DNA of 8,611 bases from Actinomycetes bacterium (GTDB lineage: Bacteria; Actinomycetota; Acidimicrobiia; Acidimicrobiales; Microtrichaceae), in NCBI GenBank assembly GCA_023392475.1, contig JAEVZA010000286.1:1-8611 (forward strand), read 5' to 3'. Below, one piece after another: positions 1 through 5,657 of this stretch; within the stretch, counting starts at the first letter, position 1, and the number at the start of each line of letters is the position of its first letter. The position numbers and the translations under genes are program-made. The notes under the pieces were generated by a model. The model saw only the letters and a program-made list of their open reading frames with translations. It did not search any database and was not told the DNA's origin.

Positions 1-246
1 GTGCGGGGCGGCGCGGCGGCCGCGGTCCCCGAGGTGGACGACCGGCCGCAGTGGTCGGTCCTCGGGCTCGACGCCGCGGCCGCGGCGGACCTCCGGGGCG
101 CGGTCGAACGAGGGGAGCGAGCCCTGCACCGCGCCGTGCCCGACGCCGTGCGCCACCTCCGCCCCGAGCACCCGGAGCGGCTGCGGGACGTCGACCGACC
201 CGAGGACCTCCCGCCGGAGCTGTGGCGGCCGTCACGTGACGGATGA
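1..246 (+). CDS. C-terminal fragment of unidentified protein, possibly MobA-like nucleotidyltransferase
   Basis: This reading frame is open from the window edge to a TGA at 244-246, so the true start lies upstream and the GTG at base 1 is probably internal. About 81 residues are visible. Codons are consistently G or C in third position, as in the neighbouring real genes. I do not recognise the family firmly. Two short stretches recall the tail of molybdenum cofactor guanylyltransferase-type NTP transferases: a G-E-R-A-L motif after an alanine-rich helix (around residues 38-42), and a DVDRPEDL motif (residues 63-70) where those proteins often have a D-V-D-T-P-x-D-L motif near the end. This is a resemblance only, since the catalytic N-terminal half is off the window. 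A perfect 14-base palindrome covers its last codons. The next gene starts 35 bases after the stop and seems to have its own promoter. Confidence 0.45.
   Translation: MRGGAAAAVPEVDDRPQWSVLGLDAAAAADLRGAVERGERALHRAVPDAVRHLRPEHPERLRDVDRPEDLPPELWRPSRDG
229..242. promoter_or_regulatory. Perfect 14-bp palindrome upstream of the rhodanese promoter (candidate operator)
   Basis: CCGTCACGTGACGG is its own reverse complement, with a CACGTG core. It lies in the last codons of the upstream gene, 26 bases before the candidate -10 box of the rhodanese gene, roughly at the -35 region or just upstream of it. That is where a dimeric regulator could bind. A 14-base palindrome could also occur by chance in a window of this size, so the position is the main argument. 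Confidence 0.25.
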
Positions 247-268
247 CCGTCCTCGCGGCGCCTGGGGG

Positions 269-274
269 TAGGTT
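269..274 (+). promoter_or_regulatory. Candidate -10 box for a leaderless rhodanese transcript
   Basis: TAGGTT fits the TANNNT pattern of actinobacterial SigA-type -10 boxes and is followed by six bases and then the GTG start at 281. Transcription would then begin at or next to the start codon. There is no Shine-Dalgarno-like sequence in front of this GTG, which agrees with a leaderless message. No convincing -35 hexamer is visible at 16-18 bases spacing. Confidence 0.5.
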
Positions 275-280
275 GCCCCC

Positions 281-604
281 GTGCCGATCGAGGAGATCAC
301 CGTCGACGACCTGGCCGAGCTGCGCGAGGGCGGCGCCCTCGTGCTCGACGTCCGCAACCCCGACGAGTACGAGGAGGCCCGGGTCCCGGGCGTCCTGCTC
401 ATCCCCCTGCCCGAGCTCGGCGCACGCCACGACGAGATCCCCGAGGCGGACGTGGTGTACGTCATCTGCCGCAGCGGGGCCCGCAGCCTCCGGGCGAGCG
501 AGTTCCTCGAGGGGCAGGGCCGGCGGGCGGTCAACGTGGCCGGCGGCACGCTGGCCTGGATCGAGTCGGGGCGCGACGTCGACGCGGGTCCCGACGGCGG
601 CTGA
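281..604 (+). CDS. Single-domain rhodanese-like sulfurtransferase
   Basis: A 107-residue protein that is a complete single rhodanese domain, the usual size for GlpE/PspE-like cytoplasmic forms. Seen in the sequence: an LDVRNPDEY segment (residues 22-30), the shortened substrate-side motif with PGVLLIPL (36-43), the active-site loop CRSGARS (63-69) with the persulfide-forming Cys63, and the closing NVAGGTLAW segment (85-93). No signal peptide or membrane segment is present, so it should act in the cytoplasm, passing sulfane sulfur from thiosulfate or a persulfide donor to an acceptor such as cyanide, thioredoxin or a partner protein. The physiological acceptor cannot be told. The GTG start is set by the domain boundary and by the -10 box six bases upstream. 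It lies 15 bases before the RNase D gene, so the two probably share a transcript, but I see no functional link. Confidence 0.93.
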   Translation: MPIEEITVDDLAELREGGALVLDVRNPDEYEEARVPGVLLIPLPELGARHDEIPEADVVYVICRSGARSLRASEFLEGQGRRAVNVAGGTLAWIESGRDVDAGPDGG

Positions 605-619
605 GGTCCGGCCGGCGTC

Positions 620-1789
620 GTGGACGGGCCCACGCGGAGCGACTACGAGCTGATCGAGGACGACGCGTCCTTCGCCCGGCTGCTCGACCGTCTCGACGGT
701 CAGCGCCGCTACGCCATCGACACCGAGTTCCACCGGGAGCGGACCTACTTCCCGCACGTCGCCGTCGTGCAGATCGCCGACGAGCACGGCGTCGCCCTCG
801 TCGACGCGCTGACCGTCGACCTCTCGCCCTTCTCCCGGATCCTCCAGGGCCCCGCCCTCGCGGTCATGCACGCCGCCCGCCAGGACATGGAGGTGCTCGA
901 GCGCAGCTGCGGCACCATCCCGTCGCGCCTGGTGGACACGCAGCTCGCCGCCGGCTTCCTCGGCTACACCAGCCCCTCGCTCGCCAACCTCCTCGAACGG
1001 GAGCTGCGGGTCCGGGCCCCGAAGGCCGATCGGCTCACCGACTGGCTGAAGCGACCGCTCCGCCCCGCCCAGCTCGACTACGCGGCCGCGGACGTCGCAC
1101 ACCTCCTCGACCTGCACGACGTGCTGTGGGAGCGGGTCGGGGACAAGGGCCGCACGGACTGGGTGCTCGACGCGTGCGAGGAGCTCCGCACCGAGTCACG
1201 TGGTCCGCGCGACCCCGACGAGGCGTGGCGCCGCATCAAGGAGCTGCGCCACCTCCGCGGATCGACCCTGGCCGTGGCGCAGGCGGTCGCCGGGTGGCGC
1301 GAGCGCCGGGCCGTCGAGACGGACCAGACGCCGCGGTTCGTCCTCTCCGACCTCGCCGTGGTGTCGGTGGCGACGGCCGCGCCCACGACCGTCGAGGAGC
1401 TGCGGTCCCTCCGCGGCGTCGACGGGCGCAGCGTGAAGGGCGGCATGGGCGAGGACCTCCTCGCCGTGATCGCCGCGGCGAAGGGCAGCCAGCCGCACCG
1501 GGCACCGTCGCAGTCCGTCCCCGAGCTCCCGGGGGAGCTTCGACCGGCCGTGCCGCTCGTGTCCGCGTGGGTGAGCCAGCGGGCGCGGGACCTCGAGCTC
1601 GAGACCTCGCTCCTCGCGACCCGCGCCGACCTCGAGGACCTCCTCCGCGGGGTCCCCGGCGCGCGGTTGACGCAGGGCTGGCGCGCCGAGCTGGTCGGCG
1701 AGCCGATCCGCCGGCTCGTGGAGGGCGAGGCCACGCTGGCCTTCGACCGCGCCCACGGGCTCGTGCTGGAGGAGCGGCACCGCTCCTGA
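620..1789 (+). CDS. rnd: Ribonuclease D-type 3'-5' exonuclease with HRDC domain
   Basis: A 389-residue DEDDy exonuclease, close to the usual RNase D length. Exo I is DTEFHRE (residues 34-40) with metal ligands Asp34 and Glu36. Exo II is HAARQD with Asp89. Exo III is YAAAD (154-158) with Tyr154 and Asp158. An HRDC helical domain follows at about 200-290, with WRERRAVETDQTPRFVLSD (226-244) typical of that fold. The C-terminal roughly 100 residues form a less conserved second helical part. In characterised relatives the enzyme trims 3' ends of tRNA precursors and other structured RNAs in the cytoplasm, using two metal ions. The GTG start is 15 bases after the rhodanese stop. The only Shine-Dalgarno-like bases (GAGGT at 603-607) are about 12 bases away, so translation may be partly coupled to the upstream gene. 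The stop lies within a hairpin and 2 bases from the convergent glucosidase gene. Confidence 0.93.
   Translation: MDGPTRSDYELIEDDASFARLLDRLDGQRRYAIDTEFHRERTYFPHVAVVQIADEHGVALVDALTVDLSPFSRILQGPALAVMHAARQDMEVLERSCGTIPSRLVDTQLAAGFLGYTSPSLANLLERELRVRAPKADRLTDWLKRPLRPAQLDYAAADVAHLLDLHDVLWERVGDKGRTDWVLDACEELRTESRGPRDPDEAWRRIKELRHLRGSTLAVAQAVAGWRERRAVETDQTPRFVLSDLAVVSVATAAPTTVEELRSLRGVDGRSVKGGMGEDLLAVIAAAKGSQPHRAPSQSVPELPGELRPAVPLVSAWVSQRARDLELETSLLATRADLEDLLRGVPGARLTQGWRAELVGEPIRRLVEGEATLAFDRAHGLVLEERHRS
1770..1787. terminator. Hairpin between convergent genes, possible bidirectional terminator
   Basis: AGGAGCGG and CCGCTCCT pair perfectly over 8 bp around a CA loop (in practice 7 bp with a four-base loop). 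The hairpin covers the last RNase D codons and the T of its stop. The glucosidase stop, reading the other way, is at 1792-1794. There is no T-tract on either side, so it is not a classical intrinsic terminator. Hairpins without a U-tail are, however, common between convergent genes in high-GC actinobacteria. Confidence 0.4.
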
Positions 1790-1791
1790 GG

Positions 1792-3369
1792 TCAGCCGGG
1801 GCGGACGATCCTCGCCTCGTCGGGTCCGAGCGGGCTCCCGGCGGCGGGAGGGTCGCCGGGGAGCGCGGTGCCGCCGAGCCACTCGCCGCCGGGCACGTCG
1901 ACGACCCCGTCGGTGAAGTTGACCTGGACCTCGACGTCGGTCGGCGTGCCGTCCGCGACGGTCGCATCGACGGTCCGCCGGAAGCGCACGACGCCCGACG
2001 GTGCGTCGAGGAGCTCCATCGCCCCGCGGTGCAGCGCCGGCAGCGACCGCCGGAGCGCGAGCAGGCGACGGTAGTGCTCGAGCACCGACGTCTCGTCACC
2101 CGCCTGGGCGGCGACGCTGCGGGCGGCGGCCTCCGGCGCGAAGGGCAGCCAGGCGCCGCCCGGCCAGCCGTGGTCGTCGTCCGAGGTCCACGGGATCGGT
2201 GCCCGACAGCCGTCGCGTCCGCCGGGGTCGACGACGCGGTCCGGCGGCACGTCGGCGTCCTCGAGGCCGAGCTCCTCGCCCTCGTAGAGGAACGGGGTGC
2301 CCCTGAGGGTGAGCAGCAGCACCGCAGCGGCCCGCGCCCTGGCCTCGGACCCGAACCGGGTGCGGTGGCGCTTCACGTCGTGGTTCGACAGGACCCAGCA
2401 CGGCCACCCGCCGACCGGCTCGTAGAGCTCGATCGCGCTGCGGATCTCCTCGGTCCACGCCGCCGCCGTCCACGGCGCGTGCAGCGCGGGGATGTTGAAC
2501 CCGAGGTGGAGCTCGTCGCCCCGGCCCAGGAAGTCGACGACCCGCTGGCGGTCGAACACGAACGTCTCGCCCACGAGCAGGGGTGGGTGGTCGAAGCGGT
2601 CGGTCTCGGCGCGCAGCTCCTTGAGCCGCACGTGCACCCCGGGGCCGTGGTCCAGCACGCACGCGGGGATGCCGACCAGCTCCGGTGGCGTGTCCACGTC
2701 CAGCTCCTTGCCGACGCAGTGCACGACGTCGATGCGGTAGCCGTCGACGCCGCGGTCGCTCCAGAAGCGGAGGACGTCGGTCATCGCGACGGCCACCTCG
2801 GGCCGGTTCCAGTCGAGGTCGGGCTGCTCGGGCAGGAAGAGGTGCAGGTAGTACTGCTCCGTCGTGGGGTCGAACGACCAGGCGGGGTAGTCGCCGAACG
2901 CTGCCCGCCAGTCGGTGGGCGGCCCGCCGTCGGGCGCCGGGTCCCGCCACACGTACCAGTCGCGCTTCGGGTCCTCGCGCGACGACCGCGACGCGGTGAA
3001 CCACGGGTGCTGGTCCGAGGTGTGGTTGGGCACGACGTCGAGCACCACGCGGAGCCCCTCCTCGTGGGCCCGGGCGACGAGGGCGTCCGCGTCGCCCAGG
3101 TCCCCGAAGAGGGGGTCGACGTCGCAGTGGTCGGCGACGTCGTAGCCGAAGTCCGCCATGGGGGAGCGGTAGAAGGGCGACAGCCACACCGCGTCGGCGC
3201 CGAGGGCCCGGATGTGGTCGAGGTGGGCGGTGGCGCCGGGCAGGTCGCCGACACCGTCACCGTCCGAGTCGGCGAAGCTCCTGGGGTACACCTGGTACAC
3301 CACGCCGGTGCGCCACCACGGCCACTCGGGATCGTCGGCGGGCGGGCGTTCGGGGCGGGGCTCCTGCAC
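1792..3369 (-). CDS. GH13-family alpha-glucosidase (alpha-amylase superfamily)
   Basis: A 525-residue intracellular glycoside hydrolase with no signal peptide. The (beta/alpha)8 barrel starts at YQVYPRSF (25-32), followed by a D-x-D-G-D-G calcium-loop pattern (34-42). Conserved regions are all present: DVVPNH (111-116), QPDLDW (182-187), GYRIDVVH with nucleophile Asp214, GET with acid/base Glu268, and SNHD with transition-state Asp331. WVLSNHDV (325-332), the GEELGL stretch (364-369) and GRDGCRAPIPW (384-394) recall actinobacterial alpha-glucosidases, probably subfamily 30. It should release glucose from non-reducing ends of maltose, maltooligosaccharides or sucrose; the exact substrate cannot be read. 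Catalytic residues are intact, so it should be active. GTG is the only usable start before the barrel and has a -10 box 8 bases upstream. No sugar transporter or regulator lies beside it, and it converges on RNase D with a 2-base gap. Confidence 0.92.
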   Translation of the reverse strand: MQEPRPERPPADDPEWPWWRTGVVYQVYPRSFADSDGDGVGDLPGATAHLDHIRALGADAVWLSPFYRSPMADFGYDVADHCDVDPLFGDLGDADALVARAHEEGLRVVLDVVPNHTSDQHPWFTASRSSREDPKRDWYVWRDPAPDGGPPTDWRAAFGDYPAWSFDPTTEQYYLHLFLPEQPDLDWNRPEVAVAMTDVLRFWSDRGVDGYRIDVVHCVGKELDVDTPPELVGIPACVLDHGPGVHVRLKELRAETDRFDHPPLLVGETFVFDRQRVVDFLGRGDELHLGFNIPALHAPWTAAAWTEEIRSAIELYEPVGGWPCWVLSNHDVKRHRTRFGSEARARAAAVLLLTLRGTPFLYEGEELGLEDADVPPDRVVDPGGRDGCRAPIPWTSDDDHGWPGGAWLPFAPEAAARSVAAQAGDETSVLEHYRRLLALRRSLPALHRGAMELLDAPSGVVRFRRTVDATVADGTPTDVEVQVNFTDGVVDVPGGEWLGGTALPGDPPAAGSPLGPDEARIVRPG

Positions 3370-3377
3370 GGCGGAGC

Positions 3378-3383
3378 ACCCTA
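3378..3383 (-). promoter_or_regulatory. Candidate -10 box for the alpha-glucosidase gene
   Basis: Read on the minus strand this is TAGGGT (TANNNT), followed by eight bases and then the GTG start at 3369. There is no Shine-Dalgarno sequence in those eight bases, so a leaderless transcript is likely. No clear -35 element is seen. Confidence 0.42.
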
Positions 3384-3459
3384 TCCAGGGCCGCCGCGGA
3401 GGGGGTCGGATCGGCGTCCGCGCCCGGATCGGGTACCTTCCGCCGCAGGGGCGTCGCGC

Positions 3460-3465
3460 TACAGT
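3460..3465 (+). promoter_or_regulatory. Candidate -10 box for the small acid-tailed protein gene
   Basis: TACAGT (TANNNT) lies 35 bases before the GTG at 3501. This leaves room for a leader of about 28 bases that carries a Shine-Dalgarno sequence, GGGGAG at 3489-3494, six bases from the start. A second TANNNT match (TACCTT, 3434-3439) further up is an alternative. No good -35 hexamer is visible for either. Confidence 0.38.
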
Positions 3466-3500
3466 GGGCGGCTCCGGTCACTGATGACGGGGAGTGCATC

Positions 3501-3716
3501 GTGAAGAAGGGTCGGCATCGCCGCTACGAAGAAGCCCGGGCGCTGAAGCGCGGCCCGGACCTGGACATCGAGGCGATCTTCACGGACCTCGAGGCCGATC
3601 GGCCCGCCCCCGTCGTGGACGACATCGAGCGCCCCCAGGGCGGCCTGGACAGCGACGATCCCGACGTCGACGAGGACGACGGGATCACGGACGACGAGGA
3701 GCGGGAGCGGGGCTGA
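3501..3716 (+). CDS. Small bipolar protein with basic head and acidic tail, unknown function
   Basis: A 71-residue protein of strikingly split charge. The first 17 residues (KKGRHRRYEEARALKR region) are strongly basic. The middle holds a short amphipathic stretch DLDIEAIFTDLEAD (20-33). Residues 50-70 are mostly Asp and Glu. It has no cysteine, membrane segment or signal peptide. The good Shine-Dalgarno GGGGAG six bases before GTG and the consistent codon use support it as a real gene. The basic GR-containing start, an A-R-x-L-K element and the acidic tail recall the small actinobacterial DUF3073 proteins, but the match is loose and I would not name it so. A nucleic-acid or ribosome-associated role is only a guess from the charge pattern. 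Its last 32 bases overlap, on the opposite strand, the end of the DUF2357-like gene. Confidence 0.7.
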   Translation: MKKGRHRRYEEARALKRGPDLDIEAIFTDLEADRPAPVVDDIERPQGGLDSDDPDVDEDDGITDDEERERG

Positions 3717-4674
3717 CCAGCTCGGCCAGCCGCGCCAGGTCCTCGTCCGAGGTCAACCGGATCCCGCGATCGGGCAGGCGGTCCGCCCAGTCCGCACCCT
3801 CCACCAGCTCCGTCGGCGGCAGCACCGCGCGCCCGCGCACGACCAGCCCGGCGAGCTCCGGGCCGTCGACCGCGGGGTGGCGGAAGGAGAGGTGGCCCGA
3901 CCAGAGGCCGCCGTCGCTCAGGGTCAGCCGACCGGCCCGACCGGCCGCGGCGCTGACCGCATCGAGGACCCGCAGCACGAAGCCGTGGTAGGCGCGGGTG
4001 TGCTCGTCGGCGAGGCCGTCGACGTCCTCCGCGGTGAAGGGCTCGCGGACCCGCTCGCGCACGGCGAGGACCGGGGCCATGCGGGCGCTGCGGTGCCCGC
4101 CGCGCAACCGGGTGAGCGAGCGGCTGTTCAGGCGGCCGGCCGTCACGCCCGCGAGGCGGGGCGTGTGCCGCCACCGGTCGGCCTCGGCGGCGACGTCGGC
4201 GATGCGGTCGACCTCGTCGGGGTCCACGAGCTCGCCGGTCGGCCCCTTGAGGGCGCGGCCGGCGCGGGCGATGGCCTCGAGCACGTACACGAGGATCTGG
4301 TTCTCGACGGTCTCGAAGCTCCGTGACGTCGTCATGCAGACGAACACGTCGTCGTTGCCGAGCGCGTTGGCCCTGGCGGTGATGGTCTCGGCCCACATGA
4401 TCGGGCCCCGCACCGAGTAGACGCAGCGCTCGCTCTCCGTCGAGACGGTCGTCGTGAGCGTGCGGATGCGGAGCTCCATGCCGTCGAGCAGCGCGGTCGC
4501 CTCGGTCGATGCGGCGAGCGAGATCGCCGTGGCGTCCGAGAGCGTCAGCGAGTCGATGCCGAGCAGCGCCGCGGCGGAGCCGATCGCGGGGGAGATGCGG
4601 GTGCGGCGGCGCCACAGCTCGGCGGTCGGGGCGGTGCCCGTCGCGTCGGCCGGCGCGGCCTCGGTCGTGCTCAC
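3685..4674 (-). CDS. DUF2357/McrC-like partner protein without visible nuclease domain
   Basis: A 329-residue protein encoded 10 bases downstream of an McrB-like ATPase gene. Residues 88-101 (VRGPIMWAETITAR) followed by ETVENQILVYVLEAI (121-135) resemble the DUF2357 segment of McrC-type proteins, with its RG-x-I-x-W and x-x-EN-x-(I/L)-V-x-x-x-L signatures. Residues 165-240 form arginine-rich helices, including R-x-x-Y-x-x-F-V-L, as in the middle of McrC relatives. The C-terminal 80 residues, where a PD-(D/E)XK nuclease would normally lie, show no D-x(n)-E/D-x-K pattern. The protein is also shorter than most McrC homologues I know. It may therefore be an ATPase-stimulating or scaffolding partner rather than a nuclease. 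The family call is a pattern match by eye. GTG 4674 is the only start near the upstream stop, with a weak GGCGGA before it; reading further upstream only runs antisense-like into the ATPase gene. Confidence 0.72.
   Translation of the reverse strand: MSTTEAAPADATGTAPTAELWRRRTRISPAIGSAAALLGIDSLTLSDATAISLAASTEATALLDGMELRIRTLTTTVSTESERCVYSVRGPIMWAETITARANALGNDDVFVCMTTSRSFETVENQILVYVLEAIARAGRALKGPTGELVDPDEVDRIADVAAEADRWRHTPRLAGVTAGRLNSRSLTRLRGGHRSARMAPVLAVRERVREPFTAEDVDGLADEHTRAYHGFVLRVLDAVSAAAGRAGRLTLSDGGLWSGHLSFRHPAVDGPELAGLVVRGRAVLPPTELVEGADWADRLPDRGIRLTSDEDLARLAELVSPAPAPRRP
3711..3731. terminator. Weak hairpin at the convergent 3' ends
   Basis: GGCTGACC and GGCCAGCC pair over eight positions with one A-C mismatch around the loop AGCTC. 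The hairpin covers the stop of the small acid-tailed gene and lies inside the end of the opposing DUF2357-like gene. No T-tract follows, so this is a weak candidate at best. Confidence 0.25.
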
Positions 4675-4684
4675 CGATCCGCCG

Positions 4685-5620
4685 TCAGCCGACCAGGTCC
4701 TCGCCCAGCAGCTCGGCCACCACGCGACGGGTCTCCTCCTGCTCGGGCGGGTCGAGGTGCTTCGCGACGAGCTTGTACAGCCGGACCGCGGTGTGCTCGT
4801 CGATCCCCTCGAACTGGGGGAGGAAGAACGCGTAGAAGATCTCGTAGAGGAGCCGGGACTCCGTGACGTCGTCGCGTCCGCGCCGTGCCACGTAGCGGCG
4901 TGCATCGACGAAGATCGCGGGTCCGAGGTTGTTGAGCGCCCGGAGGGGCAGGAGCCGCTTGATGAGCTCGCCGTCGCCCTCGAGCAGCTGCTCGTAGGCC
5001 CACTCCGGCGGTGTCGTGACCTCGATGAAGGCGAAGCGCCGCATGAGGGCGTACGACATGTCGAAGAGCAGGTGCTTGTCGAGCGCGTTCATCGTGGCGA
5101 TGATCCGCCACGACGCCGGCAACCGGATCGGATCGGTCTCGCCCGGGGGCTCGACCCCGTGCGGCACCAGCGAGATCGGCTTGATCTGGCCGCTGCGGCG
5201 GAAGGGCAGCACGACCGCCGAGCCGGACAGCACCGTGAACAGCTGGCCGAACGCACGGTCGAAGTTCGACCGGTTCAGCTCGTCGATCACGAGCCACTTG
5301 CCCGTCTCGATCGCCTCCACGAACAGCCCGGGACGGAAGATCAGTCCCTCCGGGGTCGGCTGGAGGCCGCCGATCGTCTCGAACGTCGTCCACTCCGAGG
5401 TCGCCGTGGTCGGCGCGTAGCCGGTGCACAGCATCGAGTGCCGGCCGAGCTCGGCGGCGAGGTAGGCGAGCGTGGTCTTGCCGGTGCCCGGTGGCCCGGT
5501 CAGGATCACGTGCTTCCCTGCGTCGAGGGCGGCGACGAGCTGGTCGACGACGAACGGAGGGAAGATCATCCCCTCCTCCTCGGCGACCCGGAGCAGTTCT
5601 GGCGCGGTGAACGCTGTCAC
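4685..5620 (-). CDS. McrB-like AAA+ ATPase/GTPase
   Basis: A 311-residue single AAA+ module. A short helical lead-in (about 1-36) is followed by Walker A GPPGTGKT (42-49) and Walker B WLVIDELNRS (109-118) with Asp113 and Glu114. An MNALDK segment (177-182) matches the MNxxD(R/K) signature of McrB-type NTPases, and ALMRRFAFIE (191-200) carries the arginine-finger region. The FAFIE ending is also McrB/MoxR-like. It has no N-terminal DNA-reading domain of the kind carried by E. coli McrB. It probably forms a hexameric motor with the DUF2357-like protein encoded next to it. GTG 5620 is the only in-frame start after the upstream gene, but its nearest strong Shine-Dalgarno (AAGGAGG, 5653-5647) is 26 bases away. 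ATG 5569 (residue 18), with AGGAGG five bases in front, is a real alternative giving 294 residues. It could also be described as MoxR-like. Confidence 0.86.
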   Translation of the reverse strand: MTAFTAPELLRVAEEEGMIFPPFVVDQLVAALDAGKHVILTGPPGTGKTTLAYLAAELGRHSMLCTGYAPTTATSEWTTFETIGGLQPTPEGLIFRPGLFVEAIETGKWLVIDELNRSNFDRAFGQLFTVLSGSAVVLPFRRSGQIKPISLVPHGVEPPGETDPIRLPASWRIIATMNALDKHLLFDMSYALMRRFAFIEVTTPPEWAYEQLLEGDGELIKRLLPLRALNNLGPAIFVDARRYVARRGRDDVTESRLLYEIFYAFFLPQFEGIDEHTAVRLYKLVAKHLDPPEQEETRRVVAELLGEDLVG

Positions 5621-5653
5621 CCCCGACGGATCGGCAGGCTCGGGCCCCTCCTT
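5617..5653 (-). promoter_or_regulatory. Distant Shine-Dalgarno and possible coupling minicistron before the AAA+ gene
   Basis: Four bases after the stop of the cysteine-rich gene is a strong AAGGAGG (5653-5647). Nine bases later comes CTG (5637-5635), opening a six-codon frame that ends at TGA (5619-5617). This TGA overlaps the GTG start of the AAA+ gene as GTGA. A ribosome loaded here could re-start on the ATPase gene. CTG starts are rare, so the element may be fortuitous. Confidence 0.22.
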
Positions 5654-5657
5654 GAGA

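Noticed and set aside
73..88. A palindrome CGCCGCGGCCGCGGCG
   Set aside because: It lies inside an alanine-rich coding stretch and follows from GCG/GCC codon use.
1478..2153. A repeated GCGAAGGGCAGCCAG in the RNase D and glucosidase genes
   Set aside because: One 15-base match between two coding genes is expected about by chance in GC-rich DNA of this length, and no further copies were seen.
3423..3433. A small CCCG-GAT-CGGG dyad in the 3370-3500 control region
   Set aside because: A four-base-pair arm is too short to separate from chance.
1126..3504. A 792-codon open frame on the plus strand across the glucosidase gene
   Set aside because: It runs antisense to the complete GH13 gene with all catalytic motifs. 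Its translation is Arg/Gly/Pro/Val-rich with no domain, typical of a shadow frame in high-GC DNA.
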